A program made the position numbers and the translations under genes. From Ascidia mentula (lineage: Eukaryota > Chordata > Ascidiacea > Phlebobranchia > Ascidiidae), in the NCBI GenBank assembly GCA_947561715.1, contig OX387201.1, positions 17,808,001 through 17,872,000 of the forward strand: 64,000 nucleotides of DNA, in the 5' to 3' direction. Under the pieces are notes generated by a model. The model was given only the letters and a program-made list of their open reading frames with translations. It ran no database searches and was not told where the DNA came from. Below, piece by piece: positions 63,023 to 64,000 of the stretch (position 1 is the first letter of the stretch; each line of letters opens with the position of its first letter).

Positions 63023-64000
63023 TTTTTCATTTCGCAGAACTTCAGTAATGACAGTTCTGGAGCCTTTTGAGAAACAATCCGTCAACAACAGTTATATCGT
63101 GGCGCAGTTGAAAATATGGTTGCAGCGAATCGAAATCGACTCGTTTAGGCCAACCGCCTTTAGTAAGTTGAAGAATTTTTTGACTTTATACGTCACACTT
63201 CGTTGTGTCACAGATTTGCTGTATCCGTGTTTGAGATGCGGGAATGTTAGCAATTACCGCAACAACGTTTTCTTCAATCTCATGTTGCAAAGTAACCTCA
63301 ATTGCAGAGAGCTACTTTGGAGAAGGCGATCTAGAGAGTACATCAGCAGCATGTAAAGAATTACCAGGTACATGAACTTTTCGCACGACCAAGCTACTGC
63401 CAAAGATTCTTTCTCAATTTGAGCGTATACCTCTGTTCTGTTTTCGTTAATGCTCGTGATGCGTAGACCGTTTCTTCGCTGTAATAAAACAGCCCCGAGT
63501 CCATACGATGATGAATCAGCAGAAACGAGTGTTTAAGGTTTTATACATTTACACATATGCGGGCTGTGTTGCTTTTTTTGCCAGAACAATTACTAGTGTT
63601 TGGTAACATATGAAGGCCGACTACTATAGGCGAAAAGATTATTATCTAAATAAAATTGCAATTCTGTTTTCCGCAATATTCGAACTTATTTGCTTCAGTT
63701 TTAGAACCTTGCAGGTTTGCGTATCTGATCGAGCACAACATAAAATTCACGGCAACATATCAGTAGCTTGCACTGGGAAACGAGAAATGAAGCAGTCAGG
63801 CATCATGTAAAATAACGCAGATTTCCAGACCCACAACTACCGACCAATTGTCTTTGCAAAAAATGATAAATTAATATCATGTACAGCTCGTTGTTCCCAT
63901 TTTTTGGAAAGAATATTTATAAATTATCAAATCTCTAAATCAACGTAAAATTTCTATTTTTAAACTGCAAAAAAAAATTGCGCACATGTGATTATGCAAA
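63023..64000 (-). mobile_element. Second copy of the tandem unit: Gypsy RNase H zone, runs off the window
   Basis: Near-identical to 60566-61543. Encoded pieces are the same RNase H end (minus). It continues beyond position 64000, where another copy of the LRR exons is expected. Confidence 0.85.

Noticed and set aside
62864..63088. 74-codon frame joining Gypsy and NLR sequence as a fusion gene
   Set aside because: It crosses a duplication junction, and the NLR exon has its own splice acceptor inside it.

Overview
This is eukaryotic, intron-rich, AT-rich genomic DNA. The organism looks like an invertebrate deuterostome with a compact genome, most likely a tunicate (Ciona-like). The grounds are short introns (about 60-800 bp), very close gene spacing, a NACHT/LRR innate-immune receptor, a collagen-fibrinogen ficolin-type lectin, a TSP1-EGF-ZP membrane protein, and conserved animal genes (MED20, RPP30, CREG, PECR-like reductases). 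The species assignment is inference; no species-specific marker was seen. Exon boundaries were read by eye from GT/AG sites, reading phase and homology.

Layout. 0-3.6 kb: an NLR gene on the minus strand (NACHT exon plus LRR exons, running off the left edge). 3.8-7.2 kb: a satellite of about 330-bp monomers with an inverted copy. 7.2-19.4 kb: gene-poor DNA with decayed Gypsy integrase remnants, a tRNA-derived SINE and a diverged tandem array of 1.4-1.8-kb units. 19.7-22.2 kb: repeats and more Gypsy debris. 22.3-26.3 kb (minus): a secreted cysteine-rich protein whose last exons are a trypsin-like domain without the catalytic His. 26.0-29.1 kb: a duplicated block (signal-peptide intron, Gypsy pol fragment, NLR LRR 3' end), repeated at 59.0-62.9 kb. 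29.1-35.6 kb (plus): eight TSP1 repeats, EGF, ZP domain and transmembrane segment. 36.6-38.0 kb (plus): ficolin-like lectin. 39.7-46.6 kb (plus): MED20, whose presumed first intron holds a 4.56-kb MULE-like DNA transposon with 647-bp terminal inverted repeats, a transposase region and a ULP1 protease plus PHD finger region in the same frame. 47-50.6 kb (minus): three tandem PECR-like reductases. 51.5-53.3 kb: RPP30. 54.5-55.2 kb: CREG. 55.6-64 kb: Gypsy pol remnants, a decayed serine protease copy, NLR LRR exons and a 2,457-bp tandem duplication that runs off the right edge.

The genes fall into two groups. MED20, the reductases, RPP30 and CREG form a dense housekeeping block (44.6-55.2 kb) almost free of repeats. 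The flanks hold secreted or immune-type genes (NLR, cysteine-rich protease homologue, TSP1-ZP protein, ficolin) mixed with transposon debris and segmental copies. In four places the reading frame of an otherwise well-conserved exon is restored if one base is missing from the sequence, which points to single-base deletions in the assembly or to recent mutations.
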